DNA of 64,000 bases from an uncultured Polaribacter sp. Lineage in GTDB: Bacteria; Bacteroidota; Bacteroidia; Flavobacteriales; Flavobacteriaceae. The translations under genes and the position numbers were made by a program. Location of the stretch: NCBI RefSeq assembly GCF_947496195.1, contig NZ_CANMBY010000001.1, positions 744,001-808,000 on the forward strand. Direction: 5' to 3'. Below are positions 26,532-35,929 of this stretch, piece after piece (positions within the stretch are counted from its first letter, which is position 1; each line of letters starts with the position of its first letter). The notes below the pieces were generated by a model that saw nothing but the letters and a program-made list of their open reading frames with translations, was not told the origin of the DNA and did no database searches.

Positions 26532-26564
26532 AAAAAAGAGTTGGCTTAAATCAACTCTTTTTTT
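26532..26564. terminator. Bidirectional terminator between convergent genes
   Basis: AAAAAAGAGTTG (26532-26543) and CAACTCTTTTTTT (26552-26564) form a stem with T runs on both strands. The right arm overlaps the last codons and stop of the sterol-desaturase-like gene. Confidence 0.85.
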
Positions 26565-27327
26565 CTACCTCAAATTCTGTATTCATTAATCTATCCCAAA
26601 ACGTAAAATACAACCCATAATTGTAATTAAATTTTGTGTGATGTTTGTCATGATGAGAAGCTCCAATAATCCATTTTTGAAACCAATTACCAAATTTTCC
26701 TGAAGGATAGACTTCTACTCCTGCATGATTTATAGTAGCAGAAACAGTCATTAAACCTAAAACAGCTAAAAAAGCATATAAATGTATAGGTAAAAAAAGC
26801 ACCACTAATGGAAAAAATATAGCTTGCATAATTGTTTCTAAAGGATGAAATGAAAATGCTGTAAATGCTGAGGTATGAATGCTTTTATGATGTACCAAAT
26901 GAAAATATTTATACACTTTTGGAAGATGCATCCATCTATGAGCCCAGTAATAATAAGTGTCTTGTAAAAATAAAAACAGAAAAATACTGATAGGAATATA
27001 TAGCAAAGAATAAGCATTTACATCTGTATAAATGGCTGTATAATTATTTACATACAAAAAGTAGAATAATACTGATATTCCTCCAAAAATCAATCCGCTA
27101 ATGGCAGACCAATAAATTTCTTTACGATACTGCTTTTTCTTTAGTTTTTTGTTGTGTAAAAATCGATTAGATAATTTATGCTTTAGTACTTTAAAAAAAG
27201 TAAAATGATATGCTAAAGAAAAAATTAAATATCTAAAGAAAATGATAAAAGTTAATGCAAAAATGAGCCATAGAATGTAGGCAGGATTGCTGAAATCAAC
27301 TTTTATGTTTAGAAATAGATTACTCAA
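26551..27327 (-). CDS. Sterol desaturase / fatty acid hydroxylase family membrane protein
   Basis: This 258-residue di-iron membrane oxygenase has histidine clusters HRWMH (about 129-133), HLVHHK (about 142-147), NHAGVEVYP and HDKHH near the C-terminus. It has four or more membrane segments. Family members hydroxylate or desaturate lipids. The start is a TTG at 27327 that overlaps the tyrS stop; no ATG lies near, so translation is probably coupled to tyrS. The lipid substrate is unknown. Confidence 0.88.
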   Translation of the reverse strand: MSNLFLNIKVDFSNPAYILWLIFALTFIIFFRYLIFSLAYHFTFFKVLKHKLSNRFLHNKKLKKKQYRKEIYWSAISGLIFGGISVLFYFLYVNNYTAIYTDVNAYSLLYIPISIFLFLFLQDTYYYWAHRWMHLPKVYKYFHLVHHKSIHTSAFTAFSFHPLETIMQAIFFPLVVLFLPIHLYAFLAVLGLMTVSATINHAGVEVYPSGKFGNWFQKWIIGASHHDKHHTKFNYNYGLYFTFWDRLMNTEFEVEKKS

Positions 27328-28612
27328 CCTTTAATAAAAAATAGGTTTTCTTTCCACGTTGTAAAAGAACATATTTTTCTGCAATTAAATCTTTACAAGA
27401 AATAATATAGTCTTCTTTAACCTTTTCTTTATTTACAGAAATTGAGTTTTCTTTTAAAGCTCTTCTTGCGTCTCCATTAGATTTTAAGAAGTTTGTTTTG
27501 GCAGCTAAAGCTCCAATCATATCTAAACCAGCAGAAAAATCTTCTGAAGAAACTGTAGCTTGAGTTACCCCATCAAAAACATCTAAAAATGTTTGCTCAT
27601 CTAATTTCTTTAAACTTTCTGAAGTTGATTTACCAAATAATATTTCTGAAGCTTCTAAGGCTTTTTCATACTCTTCAGCTCCATGAACTAACACAGTTAC
27701 TTCTTCTCCTAGACGCTTTTGTAATACACGTGTATGTGGTGCTTCTTGATGCTCTGCAATTAAAGAAGCTATAGTTTCTTTATCTAAAAAAGTAAAGATT
27801 TTTATATACTTTTCTGCATCTTCATCAGAAGTGTTTAACCAATATTGGTAAAATTTATAAGGTGATGTTCTTTTAGCATCTAACCAAACATTTCCTCCTT
27901 CAGATTTTCCAAATTTAGAACCATCAGATTTTGTGATTAAAGGGCAAGTTATAGCATACCCTTTTCCATTACCAATTCTACGAATTAGTTCTGTACCAGT
28001 AGTGATATTTCCCCACTGATCAGAACCACCCATTTGAATTGTAGTATCATTTTCTCTAAACAAATGCAAGAAATCATAACCTTGCACCATTTGATAAGTA
28101 AACTCTGTAAAAGACATTCCTTCTTTAGATTCAGAACCAATTCTGTTTTTTACAGAATCTTTGGCCATCATATAATTAACAGTAATGTGTTTACCTACAT
28201 CTCTAATAAATTCTAAGAAAGAAAACTCTTTCATCCAATCATAATTATTTACTAAAATCGCAGCATTTTCTGCATCAGAAGTAAAATCTAAGAAATGGCC
28301 TAATTGAGCTTTTACACATTCTTGATTATGACGTAATGTTTTTTCGTCTAATAAATTACGCTCAGAAGATTTACCTGAAGGATCACCAATCATACCTGTT
28401 GCACCACCTACTAAAGCTATAGGTCTATGACCACATCTTTGGTAATGAGCTAATAACATTATAGGTACTAAATTACCAATATGTAAAGAATCTGCAGTCG
28501 GATCAAAACCCACATATGCACTTCTCATTTTTTCTAGAAGATGTTCTTCTGTGCCTGGCATACTATCATGCAACATCCCTCTCCATTGTAATTCTTCAAT
28601 AAAATTCTTCAT
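27320..28612 (-). CDS. tyrS: Tyrosyl-tRNA synthetase
   Basis: This 430-residue class I aminoacyl-tRNA synthetase has the HIGH-like motif HIGN (44-47), the KMSKS-like motif KFGKS (233-237), tyrosine-site residues in GGSDQWGN, and a C-terminal S4 RNA-binding domain. The ATG at 28612 is chosen; an upstream in-frame start at 28651 would precede the -7 promoter element. No T-box leader is visible. It overlaps the downstream sterol-desaturase-like gene by 8 bases. Confidence 0.97.
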   Translation of the reverse strand: MKNFIEELQWRGMLHDSMPGTEEHLLEKMRSAYVGFDPTADSLHIGNLVPIMLLAHYQRCGHRPIALVGGATGMIGDPSGKSSERNLLDEKTLRHNQECVKAQLGHFLDFTSDAENAAILVNNYDWMKEFSFLEFIRDVGKHITVNYMMAKDSVKNRIGSESKEGMSFTEFTYQMVQGYDFLHLFRENDTTIQMGGSDQWGNITTGTELIRRIGNGKGYAITCPLITKSDGSKFGKSEGGNVWLDAKRTSPYKFYQYWLNTSDEDAEKYIKIFTFLDKETIASLIAEHQEAPHTRVLQKRLGEEVTVLVHGAEEYEKALEASEILFGKSTSESLKKLDEQTFLDVFDGVTQATVSSEDFSAGLDMIGALAAKTNFLKSNGDARRALKENSISVNKEKVKEDYIISCKDLIAEKYVLLQRGKKTYFLLKVE

Positions 28613-28633
28613 TGTAATCAATTTATCAGTTGG

Positions 28634-28641
28634 CAAATATA
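28634..28641 (-). promoter_or_regulatory. -7 promoter element of tyrS
   Basis: On the minus strand this reads TATATTTG, matching TAnnTTTG, 21 bases before the tyrS ATG. TTTA lies 21 bases further upstream in the place of the -33 TTTG. Confidence 0.6.
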
Positions 28642-28674
28642 AGTTTATCAACTAAAATATACTAAATTCGTTGT

Positions 28675-29676
28675 ATGATTTTAGTTACTGGAGGTACAGG
28701 TTTAGTGGGCTCTCATTTGTTATATCATCTCACTTTAAAAAATGATGAGATTAGAGCTACTTACAGAACAAAATCTTCTCTAGATAAAGTTAAAAAAGTC
28801 TTTTCTTATTATACTTCTAAAACTAATCTTTTTGATAAAATAGAATGGTGTAAAGCAGATATTACTAAAGTGCCAGATATGATTTTGGCTTTTAAATCTG
28901 TGAATCAAGTTTATCATTGTGCAGCATTTATTTCTTTTAATCCAAAAGATTATATTGAAATGCGAAAGGTAAATATTCATGGAACAGCCATTGTAGTAAA
29001 CCTTTGTATTGATGCAAAAGTTGATAAACTTTGCTATGTGAGTTCTATTGCTGCTGTAGGTGATGCAAAAATAGGACAAGAATTTATTGACGAAACTTGC
29101 GAATGGAATAAAGAATTAGACAATAGTGGTTATTCTATTACTAAGTTTGGTGGAGAAATGGAAGTATGGAGAGCAAGTCAAGAAGGAGTTGATGTGGTTA
29201 TTGTAAACCCAGGAGTAATTTTAGGAAGTGGTTTTTGGGGTGCTGGTTCAGGAAAATTATTTAGCCAAGTTTATCATGGATTTAACTATTATACAGAAGG
29301 TGTTACAGGTTTTGTATCTGTGCAAGATGTTGTAAAAGCCATGATTCAATTAGTAAATTCTAGTATTAAAAACGAACGGTTTATTTTAATCTCAGAAAAT
29401 AAAACGTATAAAGAAGTGTTGTTTACAATAGCTGATGCTTTTGGTAAAAAAAGACCTTCTGTAAAAATAAAAAAGTGGCAAACAGAACTTTTTTGGAGGT
29501 TTGCTTGGGTAGTTTCAAAAATTACAGGAGTCACTCCTTTATTAAGTAAATATTCTGCAAGAAGTGCACATACTATTTCTAAATACTCATCAAAGAAAAT
29601 TAAAGAAAAACTTGATTTTGAATTTGAGGATGTACAAGATTCGATTAATAGAATTTGTGGAAAATTTCAGCAATAA
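28675..29676 (+). CDS. NAD-dependent epimerase/dehydratase-family protein
   Basis: This 333-residue extended SDR protein has the N-terminal Rossmann motif GGTGLVGS (6-13), the catalytic-type Tyr-Lys pair in YSITKFGGE and an upstream serine in YVSSIAAVG. Related proteins include dihydroflavonol-4-reductase-like and 3-beta-hydroxysteroid dehydrogenase-like enzymes. The substrate cannot be told. It diverges from tyrS across 62 bases. A TAAATTCG element ends only a few bases before the ATG, so its mRNA may be nearly leaderless. Confidence 0.85.
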   Translation: MILVTGGTGLVGSHLLYHLTLKNDEIRATYRTKSSLDKVKKVFSYYTSKTNLFDKIEWCKADITKVPDMILAFKSVNQVYHCAAFISFNPKDYIEMRKVNIHGTAIVVNLCIDAKVDKLCYVSSIAAVGDAKIGQEFIDETCEWNKELDNSGYSITKFGGEMEVWRASQEGVDVVIVNPGVILGSGFWGAGSGKLFSQVYHGFNYYTEGVTGFVSVQDVVKAMIQLVNSSIKNERFILISENKTYKEVLFTIADAFGKKRPSVKIKKWQTELFWRFAWVVSKITGVTPLLSKYSARSAHTISKYSSKKIKEKLDFEFEDVQDSINRICGKFQQ

Positions 29677-30144
29677 CTAATTTATAATTAAACTGTCTAC
29701 TTTTAATATAGAGTCTTTAATTTTAGTTTTTTGTTTTAAACTGTCTGTTTTTCTTTTTAAAGCTCTTACTTTTTTTATAGAATCTCTACGTAAAGAATCT
29801 TGCTCTTTTTTTAGTAAATCGTAAAAAATTTTCTGCTCTTCTAATTGCTTTTTAGCATCATCATAAATTTTAATATAATCGTCTATGGTAGACATATAGT
29901 AAAAGTTACTTCTTTTAAAACGGCTACTATCAATATTAAAACGATCATACACAAAAGGCATATAATTTATGTTCTTTTGTAGTTTTTTGTTTTTTATGAA
30001 TTTTGCAGAAGAAGCTTTCATTAATTCTTGCACTAATAGACTCATAGTGTCTTTAGGAATTAAATCTTTTGGTTTTTCTAAAATAGAATTACTAGTGCAA
30101 GAACACAAAATGACTGTTGAAATTAAAAAAGCAATTTTCTTCAT
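29677..30144 (-). CDS. DUF4296 lipoprotein
   Basis: This 155-residue protein has a lipoprotein signal (LCSC, C16) and a DUF4296 domain (KPKDLIPKDTMSLLVQELM; later FNIDSSRFKRSNFYY). The C-terminal 50 residues are a charged coiled coil (K, D, E and R repeats). DUF4296 genes are commonly next to pyrC in flavobacteria, as here, with one base between. The function is unknown. Confidence 0.85.
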   Translation of the reverse strand: MKKIAFLISTVILCSCTSNSILEKPKDLIPKDTMSLLVQELMKASSAKFIKNKKLQKNINYMPFVYDRFNIDSSRFKRSNFYYMSTIDDYIKIYDDAKKQLEEQKIFYDLLKKEQDSLRRDSIKKVRALKRKTDSLKQKTKIKDSILKVDSLIIN

Positions 30145-30145
30145 T

Positions 30146-31480
30146 TTATCTGTTAAATGTCAAACGTTTTCCTTTAATATCATCATTAAAAACACCTTCA
30201 TTATAAATAAGATTACCATTCACAAAAGTATGTGTTATAGTAGATGAAAAGGTAGTACCCTCAAAAGGAGACCAGCCACATTTATACAAAACATTTTCTT
30301 TGGTAACTGTTTGCGATTGTTTTGGGTCAATTAAAACCAAATCTGCAAAATAGCCTTCTTTTATAAATCCTCTTTTTTCAATTTGAAATAATTTAGCAGG
30401 ATTATGACTCATTTTTTCTACAGCTTTTTCTATAGGAATTACACCTTCTTTCACTTTTTCTAAAATAGCTAAAACAGCATGTTGTACTAATGGCCCTCCA
30501 CTTGGTGCTTTGGTATATACATTGTTTTTTTCTTCTAAAGTATGTGGTGCATGGTCTGTTGCTAAAACATCAATTCTATCATCTAATAAAGCCTCCCATA
30601 AACCTAGTCTATCTTTTTCTGTTTTTACAGCTGGGTTCCATTTAATAAACGTTCCTTTTTCATCATAATCTTTATCATTAAACCAAAGATGATGCACACA
30701 AACTTCTGCAGTAATTTGCTTTTCTTCTAAAGGAATATCATTTCTAAACAAATGAGTTTCTTTTGCTGTAGAAACATGAAAAATATGAATACGTGCTCCT
30801 GTTTTTTTAGCTAATTCTATAGCTTTAGAAGAAGAGATATAACAAGCTTCTTCACTTCTAATTACTGGGTGATATTTAATAGGAATATCATCACCGAATT
30901 TTTCTTTATAAATAGCTGTATTTTTTCTAATAGTAGCTTCATCTTCACAATGTAGAGAAATAATCATTTTTGTAGAAGAGAAAATCTTTTCTAAAACTTC
31001 TACATCATCAACTAACATATTTCCTGTAGAAGAACCTAGAAATAATTTGATACCTGCAACCGTTTTTGGATCTGTTTTTAAAAGTTCTTCTAAATTATCA
31101 TTTGTGCCACCAAACATAAAAGAGTAATTTACGTAAGATGATTTAGAGGCAATTAGAAACTTGTCTTCTAATAATTTTTGATTAGTGGCTTGTGGCACTG
31201 TATTAGGTTGCTCTATAAAGGTAGTAATACCACCTGCAGCTGCAGCTCTACTTTCGGTTTCTATATTTGCTTTATGAGTTAAACCTGGCTCTCTAAAATG
31301 TACTTGATCATCTATAAAACCAGGAATTAAATATTTACCTTCTGCATTTATAACGTTAACATTGTCTACCACATTTATTGCTGAAGCAATTTCCTTTATT
31401 TCTTCGTTTTCTATGAAAACATCTCCTTTAAATGTTTTGTTTTCGTTTACAATTGTTGCTCCTTTTATTAAATAACTCAT
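30146..31480 (-). CDS. pyrC: Dihydroorotase
   Basis: This 444-residue amidohydrolase is annotated by family as dihydroorotase (carbamoyl-aspartate to dihydroorotate, pyrimidine synthesis). Visible are the candidate carboxylated lysine K145 (AGIKLFLGSST), H177 (SLHCED), FHVSTAKE and ATDHAPHT. The first metal motif reads DDQVHFREPG: the first histidine of the usual HxH pair is Q59. I recall the same change in other Bacteroidota homologues. It lies between a glycosyltransferase gene and the DUF4296 gene, probably one operon. Confidence 0.9.
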   Translation of the reverse strand: MSYLIKGATIVNENKTFKGDVFIENEEIKEIASAINVVDNVNVINAEGKYLIPGFIDDQVHFREPGLTHKANIETESRAAAAGGITTFIEQPNTVPQATNQKLLEDKFLIASKSSYVNYSFMFGGTNDNLEELLKTDPKTVAGIKLFLGSSTGNMLVDDVEVLEKIFSSTKMIISLHCEDEATIRKNTAIYKEKFGDDIPIKYHPVIRSEEACYISSSKAIELAKKTGARIHIFHVSTAKETHLFRNDIPLEEKQITAEVCVHHLWFNDKDYDEKGTFIKWNPAVKTEKDRLGLWEALLDDRIDVLATDHAPHTLEEKNNVYTKAPSGGPLVQHAVLAILEKVKEGVIPIEKAVEKMSHNPAKLFQIEKRGFIKEGYFADLVLIDPKQSQTVTKENVLYKCGWSPFEGTTFSSTITHTFVNGNLIYNEGVFNDDIKGKRLTFNR

Positions 31481-31486
31481 ACTTTT

Positions 31487-32209
31487 TTATTTTGGTAATC
31501 CATTTAACCTCATTTTAATCACTCCAAAAAGTGCTTCATAAATAATGTTTCCATTCATTTTAGATTCACCTTCTTTTCTATCTGTAAAAATAACAGAAAC
31601 TTCACTTATTTTAAAGTTATGTTTCCAAGCTTTAAACTTCATTTCTATTTGAAAAGCATACCCAATAAATTTTATTTTATTTAGCTGAATAGTTTCTAAA
31701 ACATTTTTACGCCAACAAACAAAACCAGCTGTTGTGTCATAAACAGGAATTCTAGTAATTAATTTTACATACCTAGAGGCAAAATAGGATAACAATAATC
31801 TTTTGATGTCCCAATTCACCACGTTTACTCTATTTTTTACATATCTAGACCCAATAGCTAAGTCATTATTGTCTTTTGAACAAGTATTATACAATCGAAT
31901 TAAATCATTTGGGTTATGAGAAAAATCTGCATCCATTTGAATGATATAATCGTAATCTTTTTGTAAAGCCCAATCAAAACCACATAGATAGGCTTTGCCT
32001 AGACCGTTTTTTTTGGTTCTGTTTTCTATAAATAGTTTACCTTTAAATTCGGTAATTAATTTGTTGACAATTGAAGCAGTACCATCAGGAGAATTATCAT
32101 CAACCACAAGAATGTGAAACTCTTTTTCTTGATTAAATACGGCTCTAATAATGGCTTCAATATTTTCTTTTTCGTTGTAAGTAGGTATAATTACAAGGGC
32201 ATCAGACAT
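31487..32209 (-). CDS. Polyprenol-phosphate mannose/glucose synthase-like glycosyltransferase (GT2)
   Basis: This 240-residue GT2 enzyme resembles dolichyl-phosphate mannose synthase. Its N-terminal motif is IIPTYNEKENI, followed by VVDDNSPDGT and the metal-binding QMDADFSHNP. It has no C-terminal membrane anchor, as in the short DPM1 type. It would transfer a sugar from a nucleotide donor to polyprenyl phosphate for envelope glycans or protein O-glycosylation. It is first in a minus-strand unit with pyrC and DUF4296. Confidence 0.9.
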   Translation of the reverse strand: MSDALVIIPTYNEKENIEAIIRAVFNQEKEFHILVVDDNSPDGTASIVNKLITEFKGKLFIENRTKKNGLGKAYLCGFDWALQKDYDYIIQMDADFSHNPNDLIRLYNTCSKDNNDLAIGSRYVKNRVNVVNWDIKRLLLSYFASRYVKLITRIPVYDTTAGFVCWRKNVLETIQLNKIKFIGYAFQIEMKFKAWKHNFKISEVSVIFTDRKEGESKMNGNIIYEALFGVIKMRLNGLPK

Positions 32210-32234
32210 AAATAAATTTCATGAAGTAATAAGG

Positions 32235-32242
32235 CAAATATA
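32235..32242 (-). promoter_or_regulatory. -7 promoter element of the GT2-pyrC unit
   Basis: TATATTTG on the minus strand, matching TAnnTTTG, ends 25 bases before the glycosyltransferase ATG. No clear -33 TTTG is present. Confidence 0.5.
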
Positions 32243-32256
32243 CATTATTTAATTAC

Positions 32257-32264
32257 TAATTTTG
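32257..32264 (+). promoter_or_regulatory. -7 promoter element of the DUF4271 gene
   Basis: TAATTTTG matches TAnnTTTG and ends 24 bases before the GTG start at 32289. It is back to back with the element for the glycosyltransferase. Confidence 0.5.
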
Positions 32265-32288
32265 TCTTAAAATAAATATAACAAAAGA

Positions 32289-32930
32289 GTGCAATTAATA
32301 GAAAAAACAATAATTCCTGAGTTTTGGGTTACCTTAATTCTACTTTTATTGTTATCACTTGTTTTTTTATTAAAAGTTCTAAATGCCAACTTACTAAAAC
32401 AACACTTTTTAACCTTATTTAAAGTGCCTTTTGTAGATTTTGAATCTGAAGAAAATGTAGGTTTTTTTGATACTTATAAAGCAGTTTTATTTTTGTTTTC
32501 TGTAATTAATTATGCTTTATTTTTTAGTTTTCTTTACAGTTACTTGTCAGATAATGTGATAATAAGCTTTCCTACTTTTTCTGGGGTATTAGGTTTTGTG
32601 ATTTTATATTTTAGCATTAAATGGTTTTTAGAGTACTTATTTACAGTTTTATTTTCAATAAAAAAACAAACAGAAACCTTTATGGTTTCTAAATGGTATT
32701 ACCTTTTTTCGATTTCTTTTTTCATATATATCTCTATTATAATTAAAGTTTATTTAAAATTTAATTTTGCTTATGTTTTATACTTTATAATTTCTCTTTT
32801 TGCATTTCGATTTCTATTTATTTTGATATCAAACAAAAAGCTGATTTTTAATAAGTTGTTTTATTTTATTTTATATCTTTGCGCCTTCGAAATAGCGCCG
32901 CTATTTATATTGTTTAAATTGATGTTTTAA
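32289..32930 (+). CDS. DUF4271 membrane protein
   Basis: This 213-residue protein has about six hydrophobic segments and almost no soluble domain. Its pattern (opening EFWVTLILLLLLSLVFLLKV; later IKWFLEYLF) matches DUF4271, which in Bacteroidota usually lies directly before hemD as here. It starts at a GTG, since no ATG precedes the conserved region. The function is unknown. Confidence 0.75.
   Translation: MQLIEKTIIPEFWVTLILLLLLSLVFLLKVLNANLLKQHFLTLFKVPFVDFESEENVGFFDTYKAVLFLFSVINYALFFSFLYSYLSDNVIISFPTFSGVLGFVILYFSIKWFLEYLFTVLFSIKKQTETFMVSKWYYLFSISFFIYISIIIKVYLKFNFAYVLYFIISLFAFRFLFILISNKKLIFNKLFYFILYLCAFEIAPLFILFKLMF
32874..32881 (+). promoter_or_regulatory. -7 promoter element of hemD
   Basis: TATCTTTG, followed by CGCC, is very similar to the atpB promoter element. 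It lies inside the 3' end of the DUF4271 gene, 61 bases before the hemD start. The -33 element is weak (GTTG at 32855, short spacing). Confidence 0.6.
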
Positions 32931-32942
32931 AAACAAAAGCGT

Positions 32943-33689
32943 ATGAAAGTGAAAACGATATTAGTATCGCAACCTGCACCTAAAACAGAAACCTCTCCTT
33001 ATTTTGATTTATCTGACAAGCAAAAAGTTAAAATTGACTTTAGATCATTTATTCATGTAGAAGGTATACCTGCTAAGGAAGTAAGAGCTCAAAAAATAGA
33101 TCTTAAGAATTATTCTGCTATTATTTTAACAAGTAGAAATGCAGTAGATCACTTTTTTAGAGTTGCAGAAGAAATGCGTTTTAAAGTACCTGATGATATG
33201 AAGTATTTCTGTCAATCAGAAGCAGTAGCATATTATCTTCAGAAGTATGTTGTTTATAGAAAACGTAAAATTTATGTAGGTAACAGAACTTTCCCTGAAT
33301 TAACTAAGTTGATTAAAAAACATAAAACAGAGAAGTTTTTATTACCATCTTCAGATAAGCTAAAGCCTTTAATTCCTGAAGAATTAGATAGTTTAGGAGT
33401 AATTTGGAAAAGAATCGATTTATACAGAACAGTGGTTAGTGACTTATCTGATTTAGAAAATGTTTTTTATGATGTATTAGTTTTCTTTAGTCCATCTGGT
33501 ATAGAATCATTATTAAAAAACTTTCCAGATTTTAAGCAAAATAATACTAGAATAGCTGCATTTGGTAACTCAACTATAAATGCTGTTACAGAAGCTGGTT
33601 TAAAGTGTGATATACAAGCACCATCACCAGAAACTCCTTCAATGACAATGGCACTAGAAAAATATATTAAACAAGCTAATAAAAAGTAA
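32943..33689 (+). CDS. hemD: Uroporphyrinogen-III synthase
   Basis: This 248-residue protein is of the HemD family, which closes and inverts ring D of hydroxymethylbilane in haem synthesis. It has a two-domain layout with the recognisable segments IILTSRNAVDHFF, FLLPSSDKLKPLIPEELDSLG and FFSPSGIESLLKNF. Sequence conservation in this family is low, so these and the position after DUF4271 carry the call. A terminator follows. Confidence 0.9.
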   Translation: MKVKTILVSQPAPKTETSPYFDLSDKQKVKIDFRSFIHVEGIPAKEVRAQKIDLKNYSAIILTSRNAVDHFFRVAEEMRFKVPDDMKYFCQSEAVAYYLQKYVVYRKRKIYVGNRTFPELTKLIKKHKTEKFLLPSSDKLKPLIPEELDSLGVIWKRIDLYRTVVSDLSDLENVFYDVLVFFSPSGIESLLKNFPDFKQNNTRIAAFGNSTINAVTEAGLKCDIQAPSPETPSMTMALEKYIKQANKK

Positions 33690-33712
33690 AGCTTGTTTTA
33701 AAATTAAATAAT

Positions 33713-33742
33713 AAACCTCACTATTTTGTGAGGTTTTTTTTT
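33713..33742 (+). terminator. Terminator of hemD
   Basis: AAACCTCAC (33713-33721) and GTGAGGTTT (33728-33736) form a perfect stem with a 6-base loop and a long T run. A weaker ACAAGCT/AGCTTGT hairpin lies just upstream, around the hemD stop. Confidence 0.88.
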
Positions 33743-33775
33743 ATACCTATTTTTATCTTACAAATACAAACACCT

Positions 33776-35929
33776 GTGTCTGAAGTAACTAAAAGTACTG
33801 GTAAAAAATGGAAAACTGTTATTAAAATTTTAGCTGCTTATTTAGTAGCAGCTTGGACTTTTCTTCAGTTTGTAGATTGGATTCTAATAAGATATAATAT
33901 TTCCCCTTATTGGGTAGATATTTTATTATGGATGTTTGTAGGTGTTATACCATCATTAATAATTTATCTGTATCATAAAGAAAGAATCAATAATGGTATA
34001 TTAAAACTTAGAGAAAAAATTATTATTCCTTTAAATATTTTATTGATTGGAGTGATTATTTTCTTTGTTTTTGGTAATAGCGATTTAGGTTCTACCACCA
34101 AAGAAGTTACGTTTACCAATAAGTCTGGAGAGGTAGAGATACAAACTATAACTAAAGAAGAGTTTAGAATTGGTATACCTATATTTAACTTTCAACAAAA
34201 AAATAAAGATACCTTACACTCATGGCTTGGTAATACTATAAATAAAGTTTTAAAGATAGATTTACAACAAAACAAAACATTAATGCCTTCTTGGTATTAC
34301 GTTAATAATACTATTGAAAAAATTAATACAAGTCGAGTTTTTGATAAATATTATGTTGATGGTGAATATGAAGTAAGTAATGGAATATATACAATTATAC
34401 CAGTTTTACGAAATAGCAAAAATGGAAATGAAATTACTAGAAAAACTTTTTCTGGCAGCGATTTTTTCTCTCTTATAGATGAGATATCAATCTTTATAAA
34501 AAATAATGTAGGTATAGTAAAAGAAACTCAAAATACTTATATAGATTTAGAGATAAGAGACATTACTACAAGCTCTATGGAAGCCTTAAAATATTGGTCT
34601 AACAACTCATATGAACAGGCTACTAAGGTAGATGATAAGTTTGCATTAGCCTATTTAGATAATGCAATTCGAAGAAATAAATATAGCCATGGAGAACTAG
34701 AAGAAAAATATCAAATAGATAAAGCTTACGAAAATAAAGCGAAGTTGCCTACACAAATTCAGTTCGAAATATTAATGTATAAAAACATTATCTACAACAG
34801 ATGGCAAGATGCTAAAGAGCTTGTAAAATATCAACTAGAAATTGAACCTAATAATGCAACCTATAATTATTTACTTGATTTAATTTATAGTGAAACAAAA
34901 AATATAGAAGGATATTATAAGCACGCTTCAGAAAGATTTAATAAGGTGAAAAACGAAACTAATGCTAGAAGTTATTTTCAAGCTTTAATTCTTAAAAGAG
35001 AATTTAAAAAAGCAATTGATCTTATTAAAGTTTATGAAGTAATAGCACCAAATACAGAAGAAGTTCAGTTGATTAAAGCATATGCTTATTTAATGAGTGG
35101 TGATATAAAAAAAGCCAAAGAAACCTATAAGAAAGTTAATTTGCTTTGGCCTAAAGAAAGTATACATAAAGAAGAGGTTAAAAAATATATAGCTTATAAA
35201 GAGAAAAACGATGCTTTAAATTTTAATATTGAAGCTTTAGATGGTTTTTATAGATCTACAGGTTCTGAACAACAAATAGAATATTTTAAAAAGGCTAATA
35301 ATTACATGGTGCATTATAAAAACCAATTGATGTATGTAACATTACCTTATAACAATATGTTGCTCTCACTTAATGGTGGTTGGCTAGGAGGTTCAAAACA
35401 CATCTTTGAAAAAGACAGCACAAATAACATTTATAGAGTTCAGGTTCAGCAGTTTAATCAGAATAATTTAAATACTTTTTATTACTATAAAGAAAATAAA
35501 GATATATCTAAAGCATATAAAATGTTAAAAGAAAAAAAATATGATAGTTTATCAAGTACGTTTAAAAATTTAGTAGAAAAATATCCAAAACATTGGTTTA
35601 TTAAACAAGCAGCACAACATATTGAGTATGTAAAAAGTACAGATAAAAAAGCATTAGAAAATCAATACAAAGCAATAGTAGGCTCTTATGCTAATAGAAA
35701 ATTTTGGATTGAAGACAATAGATTGTATTATAAAAGAGATAATTTAACAAAAGTTGAAATATTGCCAATTTCTAAAACTAGGTATATTTCTTTAACAAAA
35801 TTTGATACTAATTACGAGTTCGAATTTTTACCAAATAACAAAATTGCTTCTTTTGCTTTAGTATATAATATAGAAAAGGAAGCATGGGATAGTTTGAAAA
35901 ATAATACGAATTATTTGCTAAAAAACTAA
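33776..35929 (+). CDS. Membrane-anchored TolB-like/TPR protein
   Basis: A GTG at 33776 gives 717 residues. An earlier GTG at 33728 lies in the hemD terminator and is rejected. Three membrane segments occur in the first 105 residues (IKILAAYLVAAWTFLQFVDW, then DILLWMFVGVIPSLIIYLYH), then a domain at about 130-250 shaped like the TolB-like part of CadC/cyclase-associated proteins, and TPR-like helical repeats from about 260 to 480. Relatives usually carry a DNA-binding or cyclase domain at the N-terminus, which is missing here. Role unknown; sensing or scaffolding is inference. Confidence 0.6.
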   Translation: MSEVTKSTGKKWKTVIKILAAYLVAAWTFLQFVDWILIRYNISPYWVDILLWMFVGVIPSLIIYLYHKERINNGILKLREKIIIPLNILLIGVIIFFVFGNSDLGSTTKEVTFTNKSGEVEIQTITKEEFRIGIPIFNFQQKNKDTLHSWLGNTINKVLKIDLQQNKTLMPSWYYVNNTIEKINTSRVFDKYYVDGEYEVSNGIYTIIPVLRNSKNGNEITRKTFSGSDFFSLIDEISIFIKNNVGIVKETQNTYIDLEIRDITTSSMEALKYWSNNSYEQATKVDDKFALAYLDNAIRRNKYSHGELEEKYQIDKAYENKAKLPTQIQFEILMYKNIIYNRWQDAKELVKYQLEIEPNNATYNYLLDLIYSETKNIEGYYKHASERFNKVKNETNARSYFQALILKREFKKAIDLIKVYEVIAPNTEEVQLIKAYAYLMSGDIKKAKETYKKVNLLWPKESIHKEEVKKYIAYKEKNDALNFNIEALDGFYRSTGSEQQIEYFKKANNYMVHYKNQLMYVTLPYNNMLLSLNGGWLGGSKHIFEKDSTNNIYRVQVQQFNQNNLNTFYYYKENKDISKAYKMLKEKKYDSLSSTFKNLVEKYPKHWFIKQAAQHIEYVKSTDKKALENQYKAIVGSYANRKFWIEDNRLYYKRDNLTKVEILPISKTRYISLTKFDTNYEFEFLPNNKIASFALVYNIEKEAWDSLKNNTNYLLKN

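Noticed and set aside
28625..28645. TTGGCAAATATAAG as a sigma-54 promoter near tyrS
   Set aside because: There is no G at the -12 position, and the same bases form a good -7 element for tyrS on the other strand.
28613..28651. Longer N-terminus for TyrS
   Set aside because: The upstream start precedes the likely -7 promoter element, and TyrS proteins normally begin near MKNFIEEL.
33728..33775. GTG at 33728 as start of the TPR protein
   Set aside because: It lies in the 3' arm of the hemD terminator, and the extra 16 residues come from the T-run. The GTG at 33776 is more plausible.
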